Shown here piece by piece: positions 1 through 9,372 of a stretch of DNA of 64,000 nucleotides. Under the pieces are notes generated by a model, which was given only the letters and a program-made list of their open reading frames with translations, was not told the origin of the DNA and searched no databases. This DNA is from Prevotella melaninogenica (GTDB lineage Bacteria > Bacteroidota > Bacteroidia > Bacteroidales > Bacteroidaceae). Numbering within the stretch: position 1 is the first letter of the stretch; each line of letters begins with the position of its first letter. The position numbers were made by a program, and so were the translations under genes. The stretch is from assembly GCF_018128065.1 (NCBI RefSeq), contig NZ_CP072360.1, positions 438,501 through 502,500 on the forward strand, read 5' to 3'.

Positions 1-45
1 TTATCAAGAGAATGCATTTCAACCGGGATTATTCGATTAAAAGAT

Positions 46-90
46 ACTCCATTGCACAAGTTCATACGGAACGGATGCAATGGAGTTTCT
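46..90 (+). terminator. Intrinsic terminator of an upstream gene
   Basis: An 11-bp perfect stem (ACTCCATTGCA at 46-56 pairs with 76-86) is followed by a T-rich stretch. It probably ends a transcript that enters from left of the window; no coding sequence of that gene is seen here. Confidence 0.6.
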
Positions 91-153
91 TATTCCTCCA
101 AAGCAGTAGCAACACATTGATACACTCTTCTAAACACTGCCAACAAGTGTAAT

Positions 154-191
154 CATAATTATGAATTGCGAATTATGAACTATGAATTATG
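154..191. repeat. Iterated AATTATGAA word island
   Basis: Four imperfect copies of a word close to AATTATGAAT lie head to tail in a non-coding stretch. No protein or RNA gene is apparent between the terminator and the acyltransferase promoter apart from this and the GC-rich repeat that follows. Confidence 0.5.
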
Positions 192-218
192 TATATATCA
201 CAATAGAATTAGTCCTCA

Positions 219-292
219 ACACATGTGTTGCTCATCCTCCGCACAATAGGTGCTCACCCTCCGCACCACACGTGTTAAGCACTCGCACCATA
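219..292 (-). repeat. Family A 22-bp GC-rich intergenic repeat, copy 1
   Basis: Read on the minus strand it holds about three units beginning GGTGCGGA and ending near TTAACAC or GAGCAC followed by a CACRTGTG-like joint. Related arrays lie at 17429, 38110, 42181 and 47899. All are in AT-rich intergenic DNA, so the GC content stands out. Confidence 0.7.
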
Positions 293-527
293 CCTGTAGA
301 GTATCAAAAAAACTACGAACGATGGTGAACAGTCTCACCACATAGTATAAGTTAAGAGCTTATGTCATTCTATTTCGCTGGCATGTTTATACTTACACAA
401 TTTTAATTCGCTCATTTTATTAGTCACAATTAGATTTTTTCTTTATCTATTATCATCTATCCACTGTTATGCAAATCATTCTTTATGGGAAAACAAAGTG
501 ATTGCACGCTTTTTAGATACGCTTACC

Positions 528-558
528 TTTGCAATATCCTGCTAATTTCCTAACTTTG
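528..558 (+). promoter_or_regulatory. Bacteroidota promoter for the acyltransferase
   Basis: TTTG at 528-531, 19 bp of spacer and TAACTTTG at 551-558 match the Bacteroidota primary sigma consensus (TTTG, TAnnTTTG). A start of transcription near 563 would make the ATG at 564 leaderless, so the in-frame ATG at 576 may be the real start. An alternative -7 box is TACCTTTG at 524-531. Confidence 0.6.
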
Positions 559-563
559 TCGTC

Positions 564-1589
564 ATGATTATTCAAATGCATAAATCCAAACCAAGAATAG
601 ACGAGCTTGACTTTCTTAAGTTCGTCTTCATTACGTTGATGATTGCTTTCCACTTGGTTTATATCGGTGACACCTATCCCATTGCCAAGCGTTTAGTATA
701 TACCTTTCACATGCCGGGCTTCCTCTTGGTGTCTGGTTATTTGTTTAATGTGAATAAGTCGTGGACTGCTTTTGGAAAATCAATGCTTTGGATATTCGTG
801 CCTTATGCTATAATGGAAAGCGGCTACACCGTCATGGCATCACTATTGCCTATCCGTGAGCACATTGAGCATCTGACAATAAGGGTACTCGCTGACCACA
901 TCTTTCTGCATCCGATGGGACCTTATTGGTACTTGCATACATTAATAATTTGTGGTAGCTGTTATTATATCGCTTTCAAGAAACCGGAAGGACGCTTCTC
1001 GTCAGTTATAAAACACAAGAGACCACTATTGCCCGTCACGCTGTTGCGTTGGGAAAATCAGGTGTTATTGGGTAGATTTTGTCTTTTTGCTTTGTTTCTT
1101 CTATTACTTTCTTACGGCTGTGGATTTCTCTCCATAGCCAATGCATCCTACTTTCTTGTAGGTGCTATTGTGCGTCAAGCAGTGGGGGATTTTCGTCTGG
1201 CTTTCCCTGCCCGATGGTGGACATTAGGTCTTTTAGTGGTGTGGTGTATCGACAGGTCACATTATGACAAGGCCTCTTTTGCTGGTGCTTGTTTGGTATT
1301 CTTAGTGATGGGTTCACTGTTATGGATTTATCAGTTAGGTATTCCTCAGTCATTACGTAAGTACTTTCTCTTTATCGGGCGTAATACTTTACCTCTATTA
1401 CTCTTCTCCCCAATCTTCACGATACTTGCCAAATACTATCAGCCTTTGCTACTTCGTGTTGAACCAACGGGAATGTTTTTTATGGTCGTTAGCGTTATCC
1501 TTGCCATTGCTGGCTCATATGGAGTGACGTGGTTGATGGATGTTATGGGACTATCAAGGCTATTCTTTGGAAAGAAAGGACTGATATAA
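564..1589 (+). CDS. Membrane acyltransferase, acyltransferase-3 (fucose O-acetylase-like) family
   Basis: A 341-residue, highly hydrophobic protein with about ten predicted membrane segments. The N-terminus has the family pattern LDFLKFVFITLMIAFH, with the catalytic-type His after the first membrane segment, then HMPGFLLVSGYLF. Members transfer acetyl or other acyl groups from the cytoplasm to sugars of surface polysaccharides or to exported small molecules; the acceptor cannot be read here. Both 564 and 576 are possible starts; promoter placement slightly favours 576. It stands alone, with its own promoter upstream and a strong terminator just downstream, and is convergent with yfcE. The family call is firm, the substrate unknown. 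Confidence 0.85.
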   Translation: MIIQMHKSKPRIDELDFLKFVFITLMIAFHLVYIGDTYPIAKRLVYTFHMPGFLLVSGYLFNVNKSWTAFGKSMLWIFVPYAIMESGYTVMASLLPIREHIEHLTIRVLADHIFLHPMGPYWYLHTLIICGSCYYIAFKKPEGRFSSVIKHKRPLLPVTLLRWENQVLLGRFCLFALFLLLLSYGCGFLSIANASYFLVGAIVRQAVGDFRLAFPARWWTLGLLVVWCIDRSHYDKASFAGACLVFLVMGSLLWIYQLGIPQSLRKYFLFIGRNTLPLLLFSPIFTILAKYYQPLLLRVEPTGMFFMVVSVILAIAGSYGVTWLMDVMGLSRLFFGKKGLI

Positions 1590-1629
1590 GGAGGGGAATA
1601 GGTGGTTATTGTTTATTAGCTTAATTGGT

Positions 1630-1678
1630 CTTATTAGCCTTATTAGCCCAATAAGGCTAATAAGGCTAATAAGTTTTT
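1630..1678 (+). terminator. Strong intrinsic terminator between convergent genes
   Basis: A perfect 19-bp stem (1630-1648 with 1655-1673) built from CTTATTAGC repeats, a 6-nt loop and TTTTT at 1674-1678. It ends the acyltransferase transcript, and the hairpin also lies just past the yfcE stop codon. The GGCTAATAAG word recurs at 18953-19015. Confidence 0.85.
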
Positions 1679-1679
1679 C

Positions 1680-2219
1680 CTAAATTCTCTCCTGCTTCAG
1701 CGGTGTTCCGTCAAGGGAATAAGCTGTGAAGACACCATGCTCATAGGTCATGAAAGTGGCAACATTCCCACCTTTGGGAAAGGTAATAGAGCCAAGATTG
1801 CAGACAAGCGTACCCTCTTGCTGGGTAAGTTCCCAAAGATGAGTATGCCCATAAACAATCGCATCAATATCCCCTTTTGGCATTGAGGACTTATTATAAA
1901 TATGCCCGTGCGTCAAGAAAAGTTTTCGTCCTTCATCAACCAGCATTATATAGTCTGACATCATTGGGAAATCAAGCAGCATCTGGTCAACTTCTGCATC
2001 ACAGTTTCCACGTACGGCTAAAATGTTTTTAGCACGTTTGTTCAATGCCTCCACAATTCCCTTAGCATCTATCCCTTCTGGGATAGAGTTGCGTGGTCCA
2101 TAATTTAGTATGTCTCCAAGTACACAAAGCATATCGCAATGCTCACGATCATAGAATTGTAGTACCTTCTCCAATGCTGGCAAACATCCGTGTATGTCTG
2201 ATACCAATAGATATTTCAT
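1680..2219 (-). CDS. yfcE: Metallophosphoesterase, YfcE/MJ0936-type phosphodiesterase
   Basis: A 179-residue cytoplasmic calcineurin-like phosphoesterase. The metal-binding blocks are all visible: SDIHG near residue 8, GDILNYGPRN near 36, RGNCD near 71, THGH near 104 and YGHTH near 123. The length is normal for the family. YfcE-type enzymes hydrolyse artificial phosphodiesters; the physiological substrate is uncertain. The gene is monocistronic, with a TACCTTTG -7 box 27 bp upstream of the start codon. Confidence 0.9.
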   Translation of the reverse strand: MKYLLVSDIHGCLPALEKVLQFYDREHCDMLCVLGDILNYGPRNSIPEGIDAKGIVEALNKRAKNILAVRGNCDAEVDQMLLDFPMMSDYIMLVDEGRKLFLTHGHIYNKSSMPKGDIDAIVYGHTHLWELTQQEGTLVCNLGSITFPKGGNVATFMTYEHGVFTAYSLDGTPLKQERI

Positions 2220-2245
2220 ATCACTTTGAATTATTGTTTCTTTGG

Positions 2246-2253
2246 CAAAGGTA
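2246..2253 (-). promoter_or_regulatory. -7 box for yfcE
   Basis: TACCTTTG on the minus strand matches TAnnTTTG. No convincing -33 TTTG is seen at the usual spacing. Confidence 0.45.
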
Positions 2254-2490
2254 ATGTTATTTTCTCATATAACCTTTTAATTTAAGACCTACTAACAAAT
2301 TGTTGGTTGTCAGTAGGACTGAGTCTCTATAATAATAGGTGTAAAAAAAGGATATTATTTAGAGAATTACTAATATTCAACCGACAATATAAAAGAAGGT
2401 TGTCAGGATGCTGTTATATTCTTGTATTATAAACACTTACACGCATAAATGATAGTAAATGTTATTTTTTTAATTATTATCGCGATTTTA

Positions 2491-2521
2491 TTTGATTATT
2501 TGAAACTTTTGGTTATATTTG
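2491..2521 (+). promoter_or_regulatory. Promoter of the susC-susD operon
   Basis: TTTG at 2491-2494, a 19-bp spacer and TATATTTG at 2514-2521 form a near-perfect Bacteroidota promoter. It rules out the in-frame ATG at 2519 as the start of the SusC-like gene, because that ATG overlaps the -7 box. The roughly 240 bp between the yfcE promoter and this one show nothing else. Confidence 0.75.
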
Positions 2522-2584
2522 CGACATAAATATCTATTACAGACAACCTTACTTGATAATAACATTATGACCAACCTTGTGAAT

Positions 2585-5500
2585 ATGAAAAGAATCTTTT
2601 TATCTATCCTATTTATGCTGTCTGCACTTGTCAGCTTTTCCCAACAGGTCTTCACCGCCAAGGGTGTTGTTGTAGACGAGACTGGAGAAACCATTATTGG
2701 TGCAACCGTAAAAATAATCGGTGACAGCAAGCTGATAACAGCAACTGATACAGAAGGAAACTTCACACTTGCCAAAGTTAAAGAAGGATCTAAGTTAGAA
2801 GTTTCTTATGTCGGTATGAAGACCTTCGTTGGTGTTGCTAAGCCAACAATGAAGATTACGCTGATTAATGACAACTCCGCTTTGGATGAAGTCGTTGTGA
2901 CAGCCTTCGGTGAACAGAAACGTTCTGCGTTTACGGGTTCTGCTGCCATTGTGGACTCTAAGAAGATTGAACATAAGCAAGTCAATAACGTAATGAGTAG
3001 TTTGAAAGGTGAAGCCGCTGGTGTTCAGATTGTTGATAACAGTGGAGAGCCTGGAGCCACACCTGCAATTCGTGTACGTGGATTTAGTAGTATTAGTGCG
3101 GGACAAAGTCCATTGATTATTGTGGATGGTGCACCTTACGATGGTGGATGGAATAATCTTAATCCTGCCGATGTTGCTTCTGTGACAGTCCTGAAAGATG
3201 CGTCTTCAACTGCACTTTACGGAGCACGAGGAGCCAACGGTGTTATCATGGTGACGACAAAACATGCGCAAGTGGGCAATGCCCATATCTCTGTTGACAT
3301 GAGATGGGGTGCTAATAGTCGTATTAAACGAGATTATGAAACTATCAAAGACCCTAAACTCTACTATGAAACTTACTACAAGGCACTTTACAACTATCAG
3401 TTGAATGGACTCGGTCTTACCCCTTCTCAAGCTGTTGCAGCAGCCAATGAGCAACTCGTTTCACCTGGTTCAGCAGGTGGATTGGGCTATCCAATATTTA
3501 CAGTTCCAAATGGAGAACAGCTGATTGGTGCTGATGGTCGTATGAATCCACATGCCACATTGGGACGTGTCATAGAACATAATGGTAAACAATATACTAT
3601 CTTACCAGACGATTGGCAGAGTCTTGGCTTCCGTACAGGATTGCGTAAAGAGTACGACCTTAACCTCACAGGTGGTAGTGATAAGATGCAATACTATCTT
3701 TCTTTGGGTTATCTGAGCAATGAAGGTGTTGCTTATAATTCTGACTTTGACCGTATCACCGTGCGTGCCAAAGCTGATTATGAGGCAAAGAAATGGTTGA
3801 AAGTAGGTACGAATATGAATTTTGCTCGTTCTAAATACAATGTCATTCCATCGGATGGTAGTGGTCTTTTCTATCAGCTCAATACCGTGGCACCTATCTA
3901 TCCTGCCTTTATTCGTGATGGGCAAGGCAACATCATGACGGATGATAACGGACAGATGTATGACTATGGTAATGGTTCTGTTATTGGACTTAGACGTCCT
4001 ATCCTACCAAATATCAACCCGCTACAAGAGAATACATTGAATACAAACAGTTCTCAGGTTAATATGTATTCACTCTATGGCTATGCGAATATTATGCCAC
4101 TTGAAGGACTGAAGATTACGCTTAATGGAACTGTTACAACCAACAACTCACGTGGGACAGAGACCAAACAACCTTTCTATGGATATAGTCATACGGCTTA
4201 CCCAACTGGTTTCGTGTCACGTACAAGCGACCAAACCTACTCTTATAACTTCCAACAACTCATTAATTACAACCACGACTTCGGGCATCACCACATGGAA
4301 TTGCTCTTTGGTCACGAGTTCTATCGTTATAGATATGAGAACCTGTGGGGAAATAAGGTTGGTATGGCATCCTACTTTACCAATCAAACGTTGTCTGGTG
4401 CTATAAAGATGGACAGCACGGGAGAGACAAATAATAGCGAATATGAGTCTGAGGGATATTTCTTCCGTAGTCAGTATGATTATGACCAGAAGTATTTTGG
4501 AAGTCTTTCTTACCGTCGTGACGCTTCCAGCTGCTTCGATCCAGACCACCGTTGGGGTAACTTCTATTCCTTCGGAGGTGCATGGACGATCACGAAGGAG
4601 AAGTTTATGAAGCCTTTCCGTTGGTTGAATATGTTGAAACTGAAAGCATCCTTCGGTCAGCAAGGTAACGATAAAATTGGTGATTTTCACTATATTGACA
4701 CCTATACCATCGTGAATACGAACAACAAGGTGGGCTTGGTATTGTCTGAAAAGGGTAACCCTAACATTACTTGGGAGACCAACAACAACTTCAATGCAGG
4801 TTTCGATTTTGAATTGTTAAATAGCCGTTTACGCGGAAGCATAGAATACTTCTATAAGAAGACTACTGATATGCTCTGCTTCGTCTTTGCTCCTTACTCT
4901 GCGGGTTACAAAGGAATGTACGACAATATCGGTGATATGGTGAACAAGGGTGTCGAGATTGACCTCTCTGCAACAGTCTTAAAGACTAAGAATATATCAT
5001 GGGATGTCAACGTTAACGCAACTACTTATAAGAATGAAATCATTAAACTGGCTGCTCCGCTCAAAGCTGATCTCGTTGTAGATGGGCATCCAGGATATAG
5101 TAGCGGTGATAAACTCTATGCGGAGGGACTTCCTATTTATAATTGGTATATACCTCGTTATGCTGGTGTGTCAGATAAAGGAAAATCATTATGGTACTAT
5201 ACGGATGCGGATGGCACACTGAAGACAACAGATGTCTATGGTAATGCGTCTTACTATTCATGCGGTGATCCACATCCAGATGTCTATGGTGGCTTCGGAA
5301 CAACACTCTATGCATACGGTTTCGACTTCTCAATCTCCTTTGCTTACTCATTAGGAGGACTGTCTTACGACTATGGTTATGCTGGAACAATGAATGTACC
5401 ATCTGGCACCTTAGGAGGAGCTTCAATCCATAAAGATGTCCTCAATGCATGGTCAGCTGACAATCCAACCAGCAATATCCCTCGTTGGCAATATGATGAC

Positions 5501-5767
5501 CCAAGTGTCAGCTCTCAATCTGACCGTTTCTTGATCAGTGGCAGCTATCTAACCCTGCAGAATATCAACTTTGGATACACCCTACCTAAGCTATGGGTAA
5601 GCAAGATTGGATTAGAGAGTGTACGCATCTATATGGCTGCTGACAATGTTTACTTCTGGAGTAAGCGTAAGGGCTTCGACCCACGTGGTTCTTTCTCTGG
5701 TGATAGTAGTACTACTATTTACAGCCCAGCGAGAACTGTCTCTGGTGGTATTAAATTAACATTCTAA
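2585..5767 (+). CDS. SusC/RagA family TonB-linked outer membrane transporter
   Basis: The ATG at 2585 begins a clear signal peptide (MKRIFLSILFMLSALVSFSQ); ATG 2567 is a possible longer start. A carboxypeptidase-like regulatory domain (about residues 20-100; VVDETGETIIGATVKI) is followed by a TonB-type segment, the plug with VRGFSSI and LIIVDGAPYDGG, the SusC signature VTVLKDASSTALYGARGANGV, and a long beta-barrel ending in a terminal Phe. It should import large ligands through the outer membrane together with the SusD-like lipoprotein encoded 29 bp downstream. No glycoside hydrolase, protease or sulfatase is next to the pair, so the ligand cannot be named. Full length for the family. Confidence 0.95.
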   Translation: MKRIFLSILFMLSALVSFSQQVFTAKGVVVDETGETIIGATVKIIGDSKLITATDTEGNFTLAKVKEGSKLEVSYVGMKTFVGVAKPTMKITLINDNSALDEVVVTAFGEQKRSAFTGSAAIVDSKKIEHKQVNNVMSSLKGEAAGVQIVDNSGEPGATPAIRVRGFSSISAGQSPLIIVDGAPYDGGWNNLNPADVASVTVLKDASSTALYGARGANGVIMVTTKHAQVGNAHISVDMRWGANSRIKRDYETIKDPKLYYETYYKALYNYQLNGLGLTPSQAVAAANEQLVSPGSAGGLGYPIFTVPNGEQLIGADGRMNPHATLGRVIEHNGKQYTILPDDWQSLGFRTGLRKEYDLNLTGGSDKMQYYLSLGYLSNEGVAYNSDFDRITVRAKADYEAKKWLKVGTNMNFARSKYNVIPSDGSGLFYQLNTVAPIYPAFIRDGQGNIMTDDNGQMYDYGNGSVIGLRRPILPNINPLQENTLNTNSSQVNMYSLYGYANIMPLEGLKITLNGTVTTNNSRGTETKQPFYGYSHTAYPTGFVSRTSDQTYSYNFQQLINYNHDFGHHHMELLFGHEFYRYRYENLWGNKVGMASYFTNQTLSGAIKMDSTGETNNSEYESEGYFFRSQYDYDQKYFGSLSYRRDASSCFDPDHRWGNFYSFGGAWTITKEKFMKPFRWLNMLKLKASFGQQGNDKIGDFHYIDTYTIVNTNNKVGLVLSEKGNPNITWETNNNFNAGFDFELLNSRLRGSIEYFYKKTTDMLCFVFAPYSAGYKGMYDNIGDMVNKGVEIDLSATVLKTKNISWDVNVNATTYKNEIIKLAAPLKADLVVDGHPGYSSGDKLYAEGLPIYNWYIPRYAGVSDKGKSLWYYTDADGTLKTTDVYGNASYYSCGDPHPDVYGGFGTTLYAYGFDFSISFAYSLGGLSYDYGYAGTMNVPSGTLGGASIHKDVLNAWSADNPTSNIPRWQYDDPSVSSQSDRFLISGSYLTLQNINFGYTLPKLWVSKIGLESVRIYMAADNVYFWSKRKGFDPRGSFSGDSSTTIYSPARTVSGGIKLTF

Positions 5768-5796
5768 TCTTCTTCTTACATTAATCGTACATAATT

Positions 5797-7557
5797 ATGA
5801 AACACTTTATATCAATTCGCAACATACTGTTAGCATTCATTGCAACAAGCTTTGGTTTTGCTTCTTGTATGGATACCATACAACCATCAGATGTTTTGAC
5901 TTCTGACCAAGTTAAGAAGATACCTTCCTCTCAAGAAGGATTGATTAATGGTATTCTTTCTTATATGATTACCTTTGACTCATGGAACTCTGGTGACCCT
6001 CTAAACGATTGGGGTTATCCTTGTCAGATGTTTTATAGGGAAATATTAGGTAGTGATATCCCTGTTTACAGCAGCAACTACAGCTATTGGACAACAGTTG
6101 AAAGCGGTGTAAACACCCGTTTCAACGCTTATTATACCTATCGTTTCTACTACGATTTCATTGCTACCTGCAACAATTTGGCAAGTGTCGTAGACCCTGC
6201 TACCGCCTCCGCAACCTCCAAGAACTATTTAGGTATAGCCCTTACTTATCGTGCAATGGCTTATCTTGACATAGCTCGTCAGTTTGAATTCAAGAAGACT
6301 GGCATTGCAAGTTTGGACGACAAGGCGACAAAAGATGGAATATGGGGACTCACCGTTCCTATCGTTACCGAGAAGACTACGAAGGAGATGCAACGCCACA
6401 ATCCACGTGCTCCATTCTATAAGATGTACCGCTTTATTCTTACTGACCTCAACCATGCCGAGGAGTATCTCACTGATTATACACGTACTGACAAGACCTT
6501 GCCTAACCTTAGTGTGGTCTATGGACTCAAGGCACGCCTTTGGCTTGAAATGGCAAGTCGCTTCGATCAGAGCAGTAGTGACCTTAATGCAGCCATTGCA
6601 GCAGAAGACTCTGCAAGCATTGAGTATGATAAGTTAGGAATAACAACGGCTCGTGAGTGCTATGAGAAGGCGCGCACCTATGCTCGCAAGGCTATCAATG
6701 GTTACAGTCCTGTCACTGAAACACAATGGCATAGCACACAAGACGGATTTAATAGGGACAATCAAGCATGGATGTGGAAGTTAGCTTATACAACACGTGA
6801 GCAAATCAGTTATATCTATTACACCTTTACCAGTACTGTGACATCAGAAACCACGTGGGGACTTGCTGGTACATACAATGCTACACGTATGATAGGTAGT
6901 GCTCTATATGACAAGATGCCGCAAGGTGACTGGCGTCGCTACTCTTGGATTGACCCTGATGCTGCGGGTACACATGAGGGGTATGAGAAATATGACTCTA
7001 TCACGATTGGCACCAAGAAGGAAAGGTTGACCCTCTTAGATGAGGAAGCCTGGAAACAGTTGCCAGCCTATGCTAACATCAAGTTCCGTCCTGCAAAGGG
7101 TAATATCTCCGACAGCTACGAGGGACAATTTATCAGTCTTCCATTGATGCGTATGGAGGAAATGAAGTTTATCGACTTTGAAGCAACAGCCCACCTTGAT
7201 GGTGTTGCAGCAGGTGTTACGGTGCTGAAAGATTTTATAAACACTTATCGTTACACTGACAACTCCTATCAGGCAGCCAATGCAACCACAATGGAAGATT
7301 TTATAAAAGAATTGATGGTACAGAAACGCATAGAGTTCTGGGGCGAAGGAATCACTTACTTCGACTACAAGCGTCTTGCTCTTCAGGTTCGTAGAAAAGA
7401 CAACACCAACTATGAAGCTTCTGCCCGAATCAATTCAAAGGAAGGTTATGTATGCCCATGGATGAACTTCTTCATCCTTGAATATGAGACCCACAACAAT
7501 GTGGCATGTAAACCAAACCCTGATACATCAGGCAGTTTGACTGTTACAAATCAGTAA
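5797..7557 (+). CDS. SusD/RagB family nutrient-binding lipoprotein
   Basis: A 586-residue protein with a lipoprotein signal ending FGFASC (lipid-bearing Cys), placing it at the outer membrane surface. It has the SusD helical TPR scaffold: LTYRAMAYLDIARQFEF and, near the C-terminus, the family signature around KELMVQKRIEFWGEG followed by YFDYKRL. It forms the lid over the SusC-like barrel encoded upstream, probably in the same transcript. It shows the ordinary length and composition of the family. Confidence 0.93.
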   Translation: MKHFISIRNILLAFIATSFGFASCMDTIQPSDVLTSDQVKKIPSSQEGLINGILSYMITFDSWNSGDPLNDWGYPCQMFYREILGSDIPVYSSNYSYWTTVESGVNTRFNAYYTYRFYYDFIATCNNLASVVDPATASATSKNYLGIALTYRAMAYLDIARQFEFKKTGIASLDDKATKDGIWGLTVPIVTEKTTKEMQRHNPRAPFYKMYRFILTDLNHAEEYLTDYTRTDKTLPNLSVVYGLKARLWLEMASRFDQSSSDLNAAIAAEDSASIEYDKLGITTARECYEKARTYARKAINGYSPVTETQWHSTQDGFNRDNQAWMWKLAYTTREQISYIYYTFTSTVTSETTWGLAGTYNATRMIGSALYDKMPQGDWRRYSWIDPDAAGTHEGYEKYDSITIGTKKERLTLLDEEAWKQLPAYANIKFRPAKGNISDSYEGQFISLPLMRMEEMKFIDFEATAHLDGVAAGVTVLKDFINTYRYTDNSYQAANATTMEDFIKELMVQKRIEFWGEGITYFDYKRLALQVRRKDNTNYEASARINSKEGYVCPWMNFFILEYETHNNVACKPNPDTSGSLTVTNQ

Positions 7558-7597
7558 TAACTGATGTTGAGAAGGAAAGTTGTTAAATAAAAAGCAG

Positions 7598-8587
7598 ATG
7601 CTAAAAGACGAACCCGTAGTTTCGGCTTTAGCGTCTGCTTTCTCTAATTTTAGAAGGATGGAGATAAGAGATATCTTTAAGCTTCGTAAGGAAGGACGAA
7701 CGGAGGAGGCATACGCTGCCATTCTGCCAATGTACGCTGTGCACAAGGGGCATTATACTACAATAGCTATGTTCTGGGTGGGCGTAGACATGATGAAACT
7801 ACGCTATCAACAACGTCAGTTAGAAGAAGCCTATAAGATATTCAGGAGTTTGCTGAGGCTCTATCCTACAATGGACGACAAAGACCTTAAGGGGCAGAGT
7901 GCCTTAATGCGTGCAGCCTTATTAGTCTTCGATCATCATCCGGGATTCTCCATGCTTGACTTTATCACACAATGGGGTATCACCCGATTGACTGACGAAG
8001 ACTGGACCATAGAGCAAGGGAATGGTTATCCCATCCCCTCAATAGGAATGCGTATCGTTGGAAAAGTTTTCAAGGAAGTGGAGAGTAAGCCTACGGTTGA
8101 CATGGCGCTAAAAGCTGCTCCGATATTAGCAGAGGCGCTGAAGCATAGCCCTTACAATATGCAGAACCAACGTTACAAAGCAATGGTTTATCGGATTATG
8201 GGTAAAAAGGATAAGGCTATCAATATTTACCTACACCTAATCAAGAATCATCGACAATCCTATCTCTTCCACGAATTATCAACACTCATTGATGACGAGC
8301 GCTACAAGATTGCACTTCTCTGTAAAGCTATCTCCGCACAACGAGAGGAAAAGTTCCGCCAACGTATGCGTTTCACCCTTGCAGGCTTACTTTTTGGAAA
8401 AGACAAAGCCCGTGCCCGCTACGAATTAGATAAATGTATTGCCACACGCAAGCAGTTAGGCTACTCCATTACGTGGGAGATGCAGAACCTCATAGCAAGT
8501 TTAGAAGAGGTTATTCCCGTAACTGATGCCGAGGAAAAGAGCTTTTATAGAGAGCAAGAAGTGATAATAAAAGAGCTCGCAAGGTAA
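7598..8587 (+). CDS. Helical-repeat (TPR-like) protein of unknown function
   Basis: About 330 residues, soluble and rich in Leu, Ala, Lys and Arg, with repeated helix pairs such as the segments EEAYAAILPMYAVH and EEAYKIFRSLLRLYP that look like TPR units, and a C-terminal KARARYELDKCIATRK stretch. It resembles Bacteroidota TPR proteins related to the DUF7017 group, but this is recalled, not verified. The ATG at 7598 is chosen over an upstream TTG at 7580. An ATG at 7658 preceded by AGAAGG, where the conserved part seems to begin, is also possible. It starts 40 bp after susD and may be read from that operon. No signal peptide. Confidence 0.6.
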   Translation: MLKDEPVVSALASAFSNFRRMEIRDIFKLRKEGRTEEAYAAILPMYAVHKGHYTTIAMFWVGVDMMKLRYQQRQLEEAYKIFRSLLRLYPTMDDKDLKGQSALMRAALLVFDHHPGFSMLDFITQWGITRLTDEDWTIEQGNGYPIPSIGMRIVGKVFKEVESKPTVDMALKAAPILAEALKHSPYNMQNQRYKAMVYRIMGKKDKAINIYLHLIKNHRQSYLFHELSTLIDDERYKIALLCKAISAQREEKFRQRMRFTLAGLLFGKDKARARYELDKCIATRKQLGYSITWEMQNLIASLEEVIPVTDAEEKSFYREQEVIIKELAR

Positions 8588-8614
8588 TATTTTTACATAT
8601 CTAACTATTTTTCT

Positions 8615-8622
8615 TATCTTTG
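8615..8622 (+). promoter_or_regulatory. -7 box for small lipoprotein gene
   Basis: TATCTTTG matches TAnnTTTG and lies 33 bp before the chosen ATG at 8656. It makes the upstream in-frame TTG at 8635 an unlikely start. Confidence 0.45.
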
Positions 8623-8655
8623 TAGCACATTTTATTGAATACTGAAATCTACCTT

Positions 8656-9189
8656 ATGAAACATTTATTTCTATCAGCCTTAATACTTATGGGACTGACA
8701 TCATGCCAGATTGTAGGCTTAACTTCTGGCTATTCTCATCTATCGGATACACAAAAGAAGAGAGTTATAACGCTTGAAGAAAACATTGATGATATTCATG
8801 ACTTCTCAAAAGTATACAAAATCAGTCTTAATCAGGTAAAACAATATATCGAAACACACGATAAAGTACTGCTATATGATTATACTCCTTTCTGTCATTC
8901 TACCTATTGTGTGTCGCCTGCAGCCTTAGTATCTCAATGCAAAGACAAGGGAATTAACGTCCTTGTCATCTCGAATATATATGATGACATTTTCAAACAA
9001 AAGCATACTACGTTCCCTATGCTGATGATTGATACAAAGCAGTTCCCGACTAAATGGAGGGCAAAATACCTTAAACAATTCTATTTTCCCTTGACCGGAC
9101 ACACAGACAAAGAACTAAACTACGCAAGTTATCATTACTTTGAGAAAGGGAAATATATCAAGAGTTACAAGAACTCAAATGATATTTGA
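8656..9189 (+). CDS. Small lipoprotein of unknown function
   Basis: 177 residues starting at ATG 8656, with a short lipoprotein signal peptide (MKHLFLSALILMGLTSC). The mature part is charged and mixed. The centre reads VLLYDYTPFCHSTYC, then CKDKGINVLVISNIYDD, which looks like a thioredoxin-fold strand-helix-strand with two cysteines three residues further apart than in a CxxC centre. That fold is only a guess, and no family is recognised. It appears monocistronic. Confidence 0.6.
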   Translation: MKHLFLSALILMGLTSCQIVGLTSGYSHLSDTQKKRVITLEENIDDIHDFSKVYKISLNQVKQYIETHDKVLLYDYTPFCHSTYCVSPAALVSQCKDKGINVLVISNIYDDIFKQKHTTFPMLMIDTKQFPTKWRAKYLKQFYFPLTGHTDKELNYASYHYFEKGKYIKSYKNSNDI

Positions 9190-9372
9190 TTTTCCTATCA
9201 TGGTAGAATATAACCTCCGCAATCTCTGAATCCGTGTGGAATTTACAGAAAAACACAAAGAAATATATTGACAAAACATTCTAAGAAGAGGTGGAAAAAT
9301 GGCTTAAAAACGACTTGTTTTAATACCTTCGTAAGTTGCTTGTTATCAAATAGTTGCAAAAGGGGATTTCGA

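Noticed and set aside
2519..2584. ATG at 2519 as start of the SusC-like gene
   Set aside because: It overlaps the -7 box TATATTTG (2514-2521), and the signal peptide begins at the ATG at 2585.
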